Shown: positions 1 to 8,250 of the stretch, piece by piece
How positions within the stretch are numbered: the first letter of the stretch is position 1
Layout: every line of letters starts with the position of its first letter
Assembly (NCBI GenBank): GCA_942493145.1
Contig: OW818679.1
Location: 992,001-1,056,000 of the forward strand
Direction: 5' to 3'
DNA: 64,000 bases
From: ENR-C20 sp942493145
GTDB taxonomy: Bacteria > Bacillota > Clostridia > Acetivibrionales > DTU013
Notes under the pieces: model-generated
What the model was told of the DNA's origin: nothing
The model's input: the letters and a program-made list of their open reading frames with translations, nothing else
The model's database searches: none
Position numbers and translations under genes: made by a program

Positions 1-701
1 TCCTTGTTTGCTGGTAGCTCTTTTATAGTGACAGAGTTATTATCCAATTCGGATACAACATATTTCCAGGCGCTTTCATAGGAATCGATATAATCCTTGC
101 GGTTTTTCATACATTCAATCTTATCTTCCTTTGTATCCAAAACATCACCAGGATACTCAAACTTCTCCAGATATGATTTATATCCCTCAACAGCTTCCGC
201 CCTGTCGGCAGAAAAATGTCCAAGAATCCTGCTGCAATCCACCATGCTTTCTTCATGCAACTTTGCTGTATAGACACCACAGCTGCTCCATGGATAGCTT
301 TCCGGAGTTTCTGCGTACCCTGCCGTGACAGGATTGATGTGTATATGTGCACTTGTAAGTAAAAGGTGCCTGATATCCGGCAAGGTTTCGCTCATGTATC
401 TGTCATGCATCAAAGGTCCTGATCTGTTGTGGGCACTGTTGAAATATGTGACATATCCTATACTGATACTTTTCATTATGTTTGATATATTGTTACCGTT
501 GCAGCCAATGATGAGATGTATATGGTTGTCCATCAGACAGAAGGCCTCAAACTTCAAATCATGCTTAAATATGGCTTTTTTAAGGATTTCCAGCATGGCT
601 TCCTTATCTGGGTCTGATTTAAATATTTTGCAGTTTTCTTTACCTCGCATGACAATGTGGTATGTGCGATGAGAACCTTTTATCCTGGCCTGTCTTGGCA
701 T
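1..701 (-). CDS. REP-associated tyrosine transposase (RAYT, Y1/IS200-like), 3' end outside window
   Basis: An open frame runs on the minus strand from ATG at 701 to the window edge, 233 codons without a stop, so the C-terminus is missing. The start follows GGAGGTGTTAAAA. The protein begins MPRQARIKGSHRTYHIVMRG. It carries the HUH motif in MDNHIHLII (around residues 75-83) and a later GYVTYFNSAHNRSG segment that should hold the catalytic tyrosine, followed by DRY. This is the single-tyrosine HUH nuclease fold of RAYT/IS200 enzymes, which nick single-stranded DNA next to hairpins. The long C-terminal extension fits RAYTs better than IS200 TnpA. Palindromic REP-like elements elsewhere in the window could be its substrates (inference). 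Confidence 0.85.
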   Translation of the reverse strand, partial: MPRQARIKGSHRTYHIVMRGKENCKIFKSDPDKEAMLEILKKAIFKHDLKFEAFCLMDNHIHLIIGCNGNNISNIMKSISIGYVTYFNSAHNRSGPLMHDRYMSETLPDIRHLLLTSAHIHINPVTAGYAETPESYPWSSCGVYTAKLHEESMVDCSRILGHFSADRAEAVEGYKSYLEKFEYPGDVLDTKEDKIECMKNRKDYIDSYESAWKYVVSELDNNSVTIKELPANK

Positions 702-750
702 TTTTAACACCTCCGTAAAGAAATTCTAGCATAACAATCTGTGTTTTACA

Positions 751-762
751 AGAACCGTCCCC
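751..762. repeat. short motif AGAACCGTCCCC upstream of the transposase
   Basis: AGAACCGTCCCC sits 50 bp upstream of the transposase start. I recall similar GGGGACGGTTCT words beside RAYT-like genes in clostridial genomes, but only one copy is seen here, so the link is tentative. Confidence 0.3.
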
Positions 763-882
763 AATTATTAGGTTTGCTTGTTTACTATTAGCATATATGG
801 GGATATAATTATAGGCGATTCTTGTTACAAATCTTTCAGTGTCAGTATTTAAAGAAAAGAGAATTAATTAAGGAGGTCGCAG

Positions 883-2436
883 ATGAAAATGTCAAAAAGG
901 TTGATTCCCCTGGCAATTGTTTTCATTATGGTTTTCACCCTCATGGTTGGCTGCGGGCAACAGGAAACAAACACCGAACCGGCCAGTACTGCAGCAGCAA
1001 CCGCCGCACCTGCCGAACAGACTGCAGCACCTGCAGCAGAAGGTATTACATTTCCATTGAAAGACAAAGTTGAATTCACATGCTGGATTACCGGACCACG
1101 TAATATGTCGTCAATACTTCCAAATGGTTTTGATGACCACAAGGTCATTCAGGAAATTGAAAAAATGACGAATGTACACATCAACTGGGAGTACGGCTCT
1201 GCTGAAAGTGCGCAGGATGCATTCAACCTGATGATTTCTGCAGGAGATTACACTGAAATAATAGCCCAACTGACTGACCGTTATGCAGGCGGAGCAGACA
1301 AAGCAGTAGAAGATGGTGTATGTCTCAATCTCAATGATTACATAGGAACTTATGCTCCCAACTTTTCCAAACTCATTGCATCCGATCCGCTTGTAAAGAA
1401 AGCGACAATTACAGACGGCGGAAATGTTACCGGTTTACCGCGTTTGCTCGATGCTGAGGATATGATGGATTACGGCCCTGTCATCAGGCAGGACTGGCTG
1501 GATGACCTCGGACTTGCATCACCTGTGACATATGACGATTACTACACTGTACTCAAGGCTTTCAAGGAAAAGAAGGGGGCTGACCAGGCCCTGTGGCTCC
1601 AGAACACCGGCGTACCGTGGAAAAATTTCCTTATCGATGGTTTTGGTGTAGCCGGCTTTGCTTCCATGATGCCTAATATAGACGCTCCATTCTATGTAGA
1701 TAATGGCACAGTCAAATTCGGAATGATTGAAAATGGTTTCAAGGATTACCTGACAATGGTTAACAAATGGTATACCGAAGGACTTATATCCAAGGATTTC
1801 ATAAAGAATATGATGCCTTTCGCTGATGACAATATAGTAACAACCGGAAAATCAGGAATATGGTATACCGACATATATGGGATACATTCAACCGTCCAGA
1901 AGGCGAATGATCCCAATTACAAAATTGCCGGTATTCATGACGCTGTCAAGAAGGTTGGCGACAAGCTCCATCAAAAGAACAGCCCATACCCCATAGCCGG
2001 TGGTTCATGGTCGGTAACCGACAAGTGCAAATCCCCTGAAGTTGCCATTGCATGGCTTGATAATCTTTATAGTGAACAAGTCGGAGAATTGAGCAACTGG
2101 GGTATGGAAGGCGAAGGCTATAATGTAGCAGACGGAAAGAAAGTGGTATCAGAGAATATAACCAAAAACCCGAACAACCTTAGTATGATGGATGCAAAAT
2201 ACCTGTATACCAACCAGATCACTCCTTATATCTATAACACTGCAAGGAATCAGACGCTACTGACTGAAGAAGAAAAAGCTGCATACAAGCTGTGGGAAAC
2301 AGACAAGGATGCAAGCGGATTCTATCCGCTACAGGCAACCATGACTCCCGAGGATGCAGGCAATTTCAACGCTTCCATCAACGATATCATGACCTATGGT
2401 TCGGAAATGATAGCAAAATTTCATAACTGGAGCTGA
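883..2436 (+). CDS. extracellular solute-binding lipoprotein of a CUT1 sugar ABC transporter (LplA-like), frameshifted near C-terminus
   Basis: Predicted lipoprotein that binds a (oligo)saccharide outside the membrane and delivers it to the permeases at 4923-6734. ATG at 883 follows AAGGAGGTCGCAG. A signal peptide ends in the lipobox LMVGC (Cys around residue 24), followed by an Ala/Thr-rich linker and a long family-1 binding-protein body with GGSWSVTDKCKSPEVAIAWL. The frame stops after FHNWS at 2436, but the next frame continues with the C-terminus usual for this family (GAEPLTNYDAFVGQLKKM to YDRYNAR), ending at 2542. One extra T in the TTT at 2419-2421 explains this. The rest of the protein is intact. 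Substrate unknown. Confidence 0.85.
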   Translation: MKMSKRLIPLAIVFIMVFTLMVGCGQQETNTEPASTAAATAAPAEQTAAPAAEGITFPLKDKVEFTCWITGPRNMSSILPNGFDDHKVIQEIEKMTNVHINWEYGSAESAQDAFNLMISAGDYTEIIAQLTDRYAGGADKAVEDGVCLNLNDYIGTYAPNFSKLIASDPLVKKATITDGGNVTGLPRLLDAEDMMDYGPVIRQDWLDDLGLASPVTYDDYYTVLKAFKEKKGADQALWLQNTGVPWKNFLIDGFGVAGFASMMPNIDAPFYVDNGTVKFGMIENGFKDYLTMVNKWYTEGLISKDFIKNMMPFADDNIVTTGKSGIWYTDIYGIHSTVQKANDPNYKIAGIHDAVKKVGDKLHQKNSPYPIAGGSWSVTDKCKSPEVAIAWLDNLYSEQVGELSNWGMEGEGYNVADGKKVVSENITKNPNNLSMMDAKYLYTNQITPYIYNTARNQTLLTEEEKAAYKLWETDKDASGFYPLQATMTPEDAGNFNASINDIMTYGSEMIAKFHNWS

Positions 2437-2542
2437 GCCACTTACAAATTATGACGCTTTTGTAGGACAGCTCAAGAAAATGAAGATTGAAGACCTTATC
2501 AAGTATAAACAGGCAGCTTATGACAGATACAACGCAAGATAA
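2435..2542 (+). pseudogene. frameshifted C-terminal tail of the solute-binding protein
   Basis: This frame encodes EPLTNYDAFVGQLKKMKIE and then a tail ending YDRYNAR, in register with the binding protein only if one T at 2419-2421 is removed (giving KFITGAEP). It has no start or ribosome-binding site of its own. Either a real truncating mutation or a sequencing error. Confidence 0.75.
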
Positions 2543-2579
2543 AATATTATAATATTACAAGATTAATAAGATTACGATA

Positions 2580-2630
2580 GGGACATATCTCATACCTGCA
2601 GAGCATGACTCCGGGTTAGAGATGTGTCCC
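2580..2630. repeat. REP-like 51-bp palindromic element, copy A
   Basis: Imperfect palindrome whose arms are gggacatatctca and, at the other end, tagagatgtgtccc. Its reverse complement matches the element at 60601-60651 over the whole 51 bp, with identical 14-bp and 13-bp ends and a diverged middle. It lies between convergent genes, where it may also act as a transcript-end hairpin. Confidence 0.7.
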
Positions 2631-2636
2631 TTATCA

Positions 2637-4193
2637 TTAATTGAATATATCCTTGCCTGAATACTCAAGGGCTTTGAAGGACAAAAGAAGGTGGAATAAA
2701 ATATTTCCATCATTAAGCTCCAGGTTTAATATCTTCTGTATTTTTTCTATGCGGAAACGCATGGTATTATGGTGAATAAACAATGTCTCGGCGGATGCTG
2801 TCAGGTTAAGTGCCTGTATAAGATATGTATAAAGCGTAAGGGCATAATGGGTTTTGTTTTTACGGTCATATTCAATCAGATCAAGAACGACAGGGCTGCA
2901 GATACTTATAAGATCCAGCTTTTCCTTACAGGTGTCGAGAACATGATAAATGACATAATCATCATAGATGTATACTACATCCGCTGGTTTTATATTGGAT
3001 CCCAGATCGATGGATTTAAGCGACTGTTCGTAATGCTTCCGTATGTCTCCGATATTGTTGAATGGCCTGCTTATTCCGCATTTCAACTGGTTGTTGCGTA
3101 AAAATGTCGTAAGTTCATTAAGGCTTTCATCTGTTAGTGGGAATCTATCTTTTTTCCTGTTTAAAATAAGAAGAAGATGGTCAAAATAAATCACCGACTT
3201 GCTATAGGGGACAAGGTTTTCGAGCATTTCCCTGAAATTGGGAAAAGGCGTATTATCCAGATTTTCCTGCTCAGCTTTTATTGTCATGATATACTGGCAG
3301 TCCTGGAGTTCCCAACCCAGCGCCTTGATACGTTCGTCTATAAGTCGTGGGTCTTTGATCTTTCCATATAAAAGGTCTGTGATGAAGTTCTCAAAGGCCA
3401 ATCCCTTGGAATTTCGGAATATCTTGCTTTTAAGAAGCTCCGAGGACACGATTTCCGTGAGTTGTTTCAACAGGTCTATATCGCTCTCTTCAAAAGGCCT
3501 TTCATATTCCAGAACGGCCATATGACCGAGTATTTTATCTTCAAGAATTATATTGGACATAAGTAGAGTGTATTTATGAATACTGGGATGCACAAATATC
3601 GGTTCCTTGCTTTTATGGACCTTTTCAATGAATCTTTCCACCTTAAGCTGGGAAACCATTGCATATGGAGCGAAACCATTCTTATTGCTGGCTTCCCACA
3701 CTGGATCGTCTACTGCTCTATCCTTGGTGCCTGCGATGAGCTTGAAACTGGTGTCAATCACCTGAATAGGGTTGCCGAGAAGCTCATATCCGATGTTCAG
3801 TATGGTGTCCAGACCTTTTCCCTTAATAAATGCATCATGGAGTTGTATGTTCCAGTTCATGTATACAGCCATGACTTCCTGAACATCATTGAAGGCACTT
3901 ATAAAATCTGTATTTTTGCTTACGGACAGTATATTGTTTTTGCCTGCCTGGTATAGCATCATATTCTTGACTTTTTCCCCAAGGATGAGAAAATTGGCTG
4001 GACCTTCTACAACGGTATCCATGCCAAGGGTTTCAAGATCACCTATATATAAAATGTCAGGCTTGAATGAGGTTTGTCCTTTTTGCAGCATTTTGACAGA
4101 GGTCACCCGAGTATTGCCCTCATCACCAATATAGATATTCGCATCATATTTCCTCAACTTTTCCCAGAATGCTACCATCCTTATACCTGCCAT
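2637..4193 (-). CDS. PucR/CdaR-type transcriptional regulator
   Basis: Roughly 518-residue regulator ending in a PucR-type helix-turn-helix (TLYTYLIQALNLTASAETLF then HHNTMRFRIEKIQKIL). The N-terminal half resembles the purine-catabolism-regulator type sensing domain and the middle looks GAF-like (ILGHMAVLEYERPFEESDIDLL). The frame is open from 4208, but the ATG at 4193 has a GGTGG motif at the right spacing. It is transcribed against the flanking sugar-transporter genes and sits inside that locus, so it probably controls the transporter (inference). Effector unknown. Confidence 0.8.
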   Translation of the reverse strand: MAGIRMVAFWEKLRKYDANIYIGDEGNTRVTSVKMLQKGQTSFKPDILYIGDLETLGMDTVVEGPANFLILGEKVKNMMLYQAGKNNILSVSKNTDFISAFNDVQEVMAVYMNWNIQLHDAFIKGKGLDTILNIGYELLGNPIQVIDTSFKLIAGTKDRAVDDPVWEASNKNGFAPYAMVSQLKVERFIEKVHKSKEPIFVHPSIHKYTLLMSNIILEDKILGHMAVLEYERPFEESDIDLLKQLTEIVSSELLKSKIFRNSKGLAFENFITDLLYGKIKDPRLIDERIKALGWELQDCQYIMTIKAEQENLDNTPFPNFREMLENLVPYSKSVIYFDHLLLILNRKKDRFPLTDESLNELTTFLRNNQLKCGISRPFNNIGDIRKHYEQSLKSIDLGSNIKPADVVYIYDDYVIYHVLDTCKEKLDLISICSPVVLDLIEYDRKNKTHYALTLYTYLIQALNLTASAETLFIHHNTMRFRIEKIQKILNLELNDGNILFHLLLSFKALEYSGKDIFN

Positions 4194-4445
4194 TTTTCCA
4201 CCACCCATCGAGTATTCTATTTTATTCCTAATTTATTAATTGTATCAAGCAATTGACCCCATAGCAAGTTTTATATAAAGGCAGCTTTCCCCACTTTTAC
4301 AGGCCACAAGCTATCTTGTAAAAAAAGAATATAACTCAGAATTACTTTTGTTTTTTGTACAATGCTATTTGCTCCGATATATGATAAATTTATATTGAAA
4401 TCAAGTGTTTACAATTCAATTCTCAAAAAAGTGAGGTTAACAAAA

Positions 4446-4871
4446 ATGTCAGATATCAAGGAAATCGTGAACATCAAGCCTATCCATTGGGGAGTCAGCG
4501 TTCCGGACATTGAAGCTTCCATCAAATGGTACAGCGAGGTTCTCGGGTTCACACTGGAATCAAATGTATTCCTTCCACAAGCACATTCAACAGTAGCTTT
4601 CATGTATTATAATGACTACAGGCTCGAGCTCTTTGAGGTTGAAGGAGCCCAGTCAATACCCGCAGGCAGGAGCATCCCGAATGAGGATCTCAAGACTCAT
4701 GGTAACAAGCATCAGGCATTTTCAATTAAAGATATACATAAATTCGTAGATTATCTTAAATCAAAAAATGTAGTAATTGCAAAAGACGTTTTCCAGGTTG
4801 GAGCCGACTATGTCGTGTTCATAAATGATAATGCAGGAAACCTGATCGAATTCATACAAAAGCCCGAGTAA
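4446..4871 (+). CDS. VOC (glyoxalase/bleomycin-resistance/dioxygenase) superfamily protein
   Basis: 141-residue single VOC module. The metal-ligand positions of the fold appear filled: His in KPIHWGVSV, Glu in RLELFEV, His in NKHQAFSI and Glu in NLIEFIQ. ATG at 4446 is preceded by GTGAGGTTAAC; an upstream in-frame ATG at 4362 lacks a ribosome-binding site. A terminator begins inside the stop region, so the gene may end its own transcript before the permeases 50 bp on. Chemistry and substrate cannot be told from sequence; placement inside a sugar ABC locus suggests a catabolic role. Confidence 0.8.
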   Translation: MSDIKEIVNIKPIHWGVSVPDIEASIKWYSEVLGFTLESNVFLPQAHSTVAFMYYNDYRLELFEVEGAQSIPAGRSIPNEDLKTHGNKHQAFSIKDIHKFVDYLKSKNVVIAKDVFQVGADYVVFINDNAGNLIEFIQKPE

Positions 4872-4884
4872 TTACGGGCTTTTT
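4861..4884 (+). terminator. intrinsic terminator after VOC gene
   Basis: Stem agcccg/cgggct with loop agtaatta, followed by TTTT. It includes the VOC stop codon and lies 39 bp before the first permease, so partial read-through or a separate promoter for the permeases is implied. Confidence 0.75.
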
Positions 4885-4922
4885 CAAAACCATAAATAAT
4901 TTAATAGAGAAGGGGTTAGAAG

Positions 4923-5831
4923 ATGCGTTTTGTAGATGTCCGTAAAGACTTCAAGTTGAACAAAATGGTTTATCTCATTCTGGCACCCGTAATCATCTAT
5001 TTCATCATTTTCAACTACATCCCCATGGCCGGTATCGTACTGGCGTTTGAAAGGTTCGAAACCAAGTTGGGTATCTTCGGAAGCCCATGGATCGGTTTCA
5101 AGAACTTCACAGATTTCTTCGGAAGCTATTACTTCTGGAGACTTATCCGTAATACGTTCCTCATAAGCTTTTACGATTTTGCATGGGGCTTTCCGGCACC
5201 GATCCTACTGGCGCTCCTGCTGAATGAAATCGGACGGAAGACCTTCAAGAAGGTGGTCCAGACAATCAGTTACATGCCTTTCTTCATATCAATGGTTGTC
5301 ATCGCCGGTCTCATAATTGACTTCACATCCTCGACCGGGCCCATAACATCATTGGTGGCAGCATTGGGAGGGGAGAAGGAAAACCTCCTCAGCCGGCCGG
5401 AGCTCTTTCGGTCAATATTCGTCGTCTCAAACATATGGCAGAACATTGGATTCCAGAGCATCATATTCCTTGCAGCCCTTTCCGGCATAGACCAGGAGCT
5501 TTACCAGGCTGCCCGGATTGATGGCGCCAGCCGTTGGAGGCAGACCATACACGTCACACTGCCTGGTATTGCAGGCACAATAATGATCATGATGATCCTT
5601 AGAATTGGAAACATGATGAACGTCGGTATGGAAAAGATAATCCTGCTGTACAACCCGCTTACATATGAGACTGCCGATGTAATCAGCAGTTTCACTTACA
5701 GAAAAGGTCTTCAGGAGTTCAACTACGGCTATAGTACAGCGGTCGGCCTTTTCAACTCGGTCATCAACTTTGCGCTGCTGCTTTTCGCAAACGCAATGAG
5801 CCGCAAGTTCACAGAATCCAGCTTATTCTAA
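4923..5831 (+). CDS. sugar ABC transporter permease, LplB/UgpA-type
   Basis: 302-residue inner-membrane permease of a CUT1 carbohydrate importer. It has about six hydrophobic segments, beginning MVYLILAPVIIYFIIFNYIP. The EAA loop that contacts the ATPase is visible as AARIDGASRWRQTIHVTLPG. The ribosome-binding site AGAAGGGG precedes the ATG. It is followed 15 bp later by a second permease. No ATPase gene is nearby; importers of this type often share an MsmK/UgpC-type ATPase encoded elsewhere (established knowledge). Confidence 0.92.
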   Translation: MRFVDVRKDFKLNKMVYLILAPVIIYFIIFNYIPMAGIVLAFERFETKLGIFGSPWIGFKNFTDFFGSYYFWRLIRNTFLISFYDFAWGFPAPILLALLLNEIGRKTFKKVVQTISYMPFFISMVVIAGLIIDFTSSTGPITSLVAALGGEKENLLSRPELFRSIFVVSNIWQNIGFQSIIFLAALSGIDQELYQAARIDGASRWRQTIHVTLPGIAGTIMIMMILRIGNMMNVGMEKIILLYNPLTYETADVISSFTYRKGLQEFNYGYSTAVGLFNSVINFALLLFANAMSRKFTESSLF

Positions 5832-5846
5832 AAGGAGGAGGAAGAC

Positions 5847-6734
5847 ATGCTAAAACAGAAAGAATCGGCAAGCAGAATAATATTTCAGATATTAAACTAT
5901 ACCGCGATGATCCTGTTGGCATTCATAACACTGGCGCCTATGCTGCATGTGTTGTTTGCCTCCTTGAGCGATCCGATCAAGCTGGCACAGCACGAAGGAA
6001 TAATACTCTGGCCTCTGGGCTTCACCCTGAAGGGCTATGAGATCGTATTCAGAAATCCGAGCCTGATCAACGGTTACATAAACACCATATTCTATGTTGC
6101 CGTTGGCACGTCAATCAGTGTTCTGCTGACGGCAATGGGGGCATATGGCCTTTCCAGGAAAAGGCTGCTATGGAGGAACTGGATAATGGGCCTCGTGACC
6201 GTCACAATGTTCTTCAACGGAGGTCTGATACCCACGTACATGGTCGTAAAAAACCTTAATATGATAGACACCAGGTGGGCGGTAATCATCCCGATGGCAA
6301 TATCGGTATTCAACCTTATCATAATGCGGACATCCTTCCTGGAGATACCGGACAGCCTGGAGGAATCGGCAAAGATAGACGGTGCAAATGAATTCACCAT
6401 CCTGTTCAGGGTAATAATCCCGCTGTCCAAGGCGGTCATTGCAGTCATAGCCCTGTTCTATGCCGTACAGATGTGGAATTCATGGTTTCAGGCGATGATA
6501 TACCTGAGGGACAGGAAACTCTATCCCCTGCAGGTAATACTGAGGGAGATACTCGTGCAGAATGACCAGTCTTCAGTCACCTATGATTCTTCAACGGCAG
6601 GCAACCTCGACCTTTACAAGAATCTTGTAAAGTACACCACAATAATCGTAGCAACAGCCCCGATACTTGCAATATATCCTTTCGTCCAGAAGTATTTCGT
6701 AACCGGCGTAATGATCGGTTCGATAAAGGGATAG
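5847..6734 (+). CDS. sugar ABC transporter permease, LplC/YtcP-type
   Basis: 295-residue partner permease. The ATG follows AAAGGAGGAGGAAGAC. It has an N-terminal TM (AMILLAFITLAPMLHVLFAS), an EAA loop (ESAKIDGANEFTILFRVIIP) and the short ending MIGSIKG that is usual for LplC-like proteins. It forms an operon with the upstream permease and is closed by a strong terminator. Together with the lipoprotein at 883 it should form a carbohydrate importer, probably for an oligosaccharide or modified sugar (inference). Confidence 0.92.
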   Translation: MLKQKESASRIIFQILNYTAMILLAFITLAPMLHVLFASLSDPIKLAQHEGIILWPLGFTLKGYEIVFRNPSLINGYINTIFYVAVGTSISVLLTAMGAYGLSRKRLLWRNWIMGLVTVTMFFNGGLIPTYMVVKNLNMIDTRWAVIIPMAISVFNLIIMRTSFLEIPDSLEESAKIDGANEFTILFRVIIPLSKAVIAVIALFYAVQMWNSWFQAMIYLRDRKLYPLQVILREILVQNDQSSVTYDSSTAGNLDLYKNLVKYTTIIVATAPILAIYPFVQKYFVTGVMIGSIKG

Positions 6735-6750
6735 AAATAAGTTAATCTAA

Positions 6751-6802
6751 AGCCGGTAATCATTTAGAGCATATCAAAAGCTCAAAGATTGCCGGCTTTT
6801 TG
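6751..6802 (+). terminator. intrinsic terminator of the permease operon
   Basis: agccggtaatc (6751-6761) pairs with gattgccggct (6787-6797), followed by a T tract. Confidence 0.85.
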
Positions 6803-6827
6803 GTTGCTAATCATCATCAACAGCATT

Positions 6828-6861
6828 ATTGTTCATCAATAACATATTGTTCATCAATAAC
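6828..6861. repeat. 16-bp direct repeat upstream of metA
   Basis: attgttcatcaataac occurs twice with an 18-bp period, between the terminator and metA. It could be a replication-slippage duplication or a repeated regulatory half-site. Confidence 0.6.
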
Positions 6862-6924
6862 TGTTAAAATAATAACCTTTATGGTATAATCAGAAACACT
6901 AACAATTAACTAGAGGTGGTTCAA

Positions 6925-7842
6925 TTGCCAATTAGAATACCGGATAACCTGCCTGCATCAGAAGTGTTGCATGGAGAGAATATTTTCGTTATGACCGAAG
7001 AAAGGGCCGAATGCCAGGATATAAGGCCTCTGAAGATCGCAGTTCTTAATCTTATGCCTACAAAAATTACTACAGAGACGCAGCTCCTGAGATTGCTGGG
7101 TAATACCCCGATTCAGGTTGATATAGTATTTCTTCATCCGCAATCATACAAGTCAAGGAACACCCCAGAGGAGCACCTTCTAAACTTCTACAAGACATTT
7201 GAGGATGTCAGGGATGAACGCTTCGACGGACTTGTCATAACAGGAGCGCCTGTAGAAAACATGGAATTTGAACAGGTTGACTACTGGGACGAGTTAAAGG
7301 AGATTATGGATTGGAGCAAACATAACGTATACTCAACATTCCATATATGCTGGGGAGCTCAGGCCGGCCTTTACTACCATTTCGGTATAAAGAAATATCC
7401 CCTGGGGGAAAAGCTTTTCGGCGTATTCCAACACAGTATAACCAAGCCAAATACAATGCTGCTCAGGGGATTTGACGATGAATTCATGGCACCGCATTCC
7501 AGACACACGGGAATCAAGCGGGAAGATGTAGAAAAGGTGTCAGAAATCGATATCCTCTCGGAATCTGATGAGGCAGGGGTATATATAATGAAGACCGAGG
7601 GTGGGAGGCAGATTTTTGTAACCGGCCATTCCGAGTATGACAGGCTTACGCTGAAAACAGAATACGACCGTGATGCAGCACTTGGACTTGATATAAAGGT
7701 ACCCAGGAATTACTTTCCTGGTGATGATCCGGCCAAGGAACCTGTTGTAAGCTGGAGGGGCCATGCAAACCTGCTCTATTCAAACTGGCTGAACTACTTT
7801 GTATATCAGGAGACACCATTTGATCTCAGTGATCTCAAATGA
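6925..7842 (+). CDS. metA: homoserine O-acetyltransferase (MetA fold)
   Basis: First committed enzyme of methionine synthesis, acylating homoserine. I place the start at TTG 6925, giving MPIRIPDNLPA and a good AGAGGTGG ribosome-binding site; an in-frame GTG at 6916 overlaps that site. With this start the known catalytic numbering falls exactly: Cys142 in HICWGAQ, His235 and Glu237 in TGHSEYD. Residue 111 is Glu (GAPVE); in characterised MetA enzymes Glu111 goes with acetyl-CoA and Gly111 with succinyl-CoA, so acetyl transfer is predicted. 305 residues, full length. Monocistronic, with tRNA-Tyr downstream. Confidence 0.95.
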   Translation: MPIRIPDNLPASEVLHGENIFVMTEERAECQDIRPLKIAVLNLMPTKITTETQLLRLLGNTPIQVDIVFLHPQSYKSRNTPEEHLLNFYKTFEDVRDERFDGLVITGAPVENMEFEQVDYWDELKEIMDWSKHNVYSTFHICWGAQAGLYYHFGIKKYPLGEKLFGVFQHSITKPNTMLLRGFDDEFMAPHSRHTGIKREDVEKVSEIDILSESDEAGVYIMKTEGGRQIFVTGHSEYDRLTLKTEYDRDAALGLDIKVPRNYFPGDDPAKEPVVSWRGHANLLYSNWLNYFVYQETPFDLSDLK

Positions 7843-7866
7843 TGTGAAAATCTGAATAAATTGTAA

Positions 7867-7898
7867 GTGTAAATTTCGAGTAAAGTGCAAATTTACAC
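7867..7898. promoter_or_regulatory. inverted repeat between metA and tRNA-Tyr
   Basis: gtgtaaattt (7867-7876) is repeated inverted as aaatttacac (7889-7898), directly before the -35 box of the tRNA promoter. It has no T tract, so it is more likely an operator or weak hairpin than a terminator. Confidence 0.4.
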
Positions 7899-7928
7899 TT
7901 GACAAACCTTACAGGGTTATTGTAATAT
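7899..7928 (+). promoter_or_regulatory. promoter of tRNA-Tyr
   Basis: TTGACA (7899-7904) and TAATAT (7923-7928) with an 18-bp spacer, about 60 bp before the tRNA. Confidence 0.7.
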
Positions 7929-7990
7929 AGAACATGCGCCGATAAGAAAGCAAAGCGCACAAACGGCGGAAATGCGCAATTATAGGGCAT

Positions 7991-8076
7991 GGGGGGGTTC
8001 CCGAGTGGCCAAAGGGGGCAGACTGTAAATCTGTTATCGCACGATTTCGATGGTCCGAATCCATCCCCCCCCACCA
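7991..8076 (+). tRNA. tRNA-Tyr (anticodon GTA)
   Basis: Class II tRNA with long variable arm. The acceptor stem is seven G (7991-7997) against seven C (8066-8072), with A73 and an encoded CCA. Anticodon GTA lies at 8025-8027 and the T arm is gatgg-tccgaat-ccatc. The homopolymeric G7/C7 acceptor stem is striking but fully paired. Confidence 0.95.
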
Positions 8077-8095
8077 AATTCACAGAGTATTGTGG

Positions 8096-8132
8096 AAAAA
8101 AGAATTCGTTGAAACATACGGATTCTTTTTTT
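8096..8132 (+). terminator. intrinsic terminator after tRNA-Tyr
   Basis: aaaaaagaattcgt pairs with acggattctttttt (one G-U) around the loop tgaaacat and runs into T residues. Confidence 0.75.
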
Positions 8133-8250
8133 GTTACTCATGATCCAGGACATGATTGTTCCAGGAAGTGTTTGGACTGTAATCCTTTGGCTCAACATGG
8201 TATAATGTTGGCTGAGTGGAATCAAGATTATTCGGGGGGCATATCAACTT

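Noticed and set aside
325..672. 115-codon plus-strand frame near the left edge
   Set aside because: It is the antisense shadow of the RAYT transposase, whose frame shows conserved motifs.
6828..6861. Direct repeat upstream of metA as a SAM-responsive S-box
   Set aside because: Two 16-bp copies only, with none of the S-box stems.
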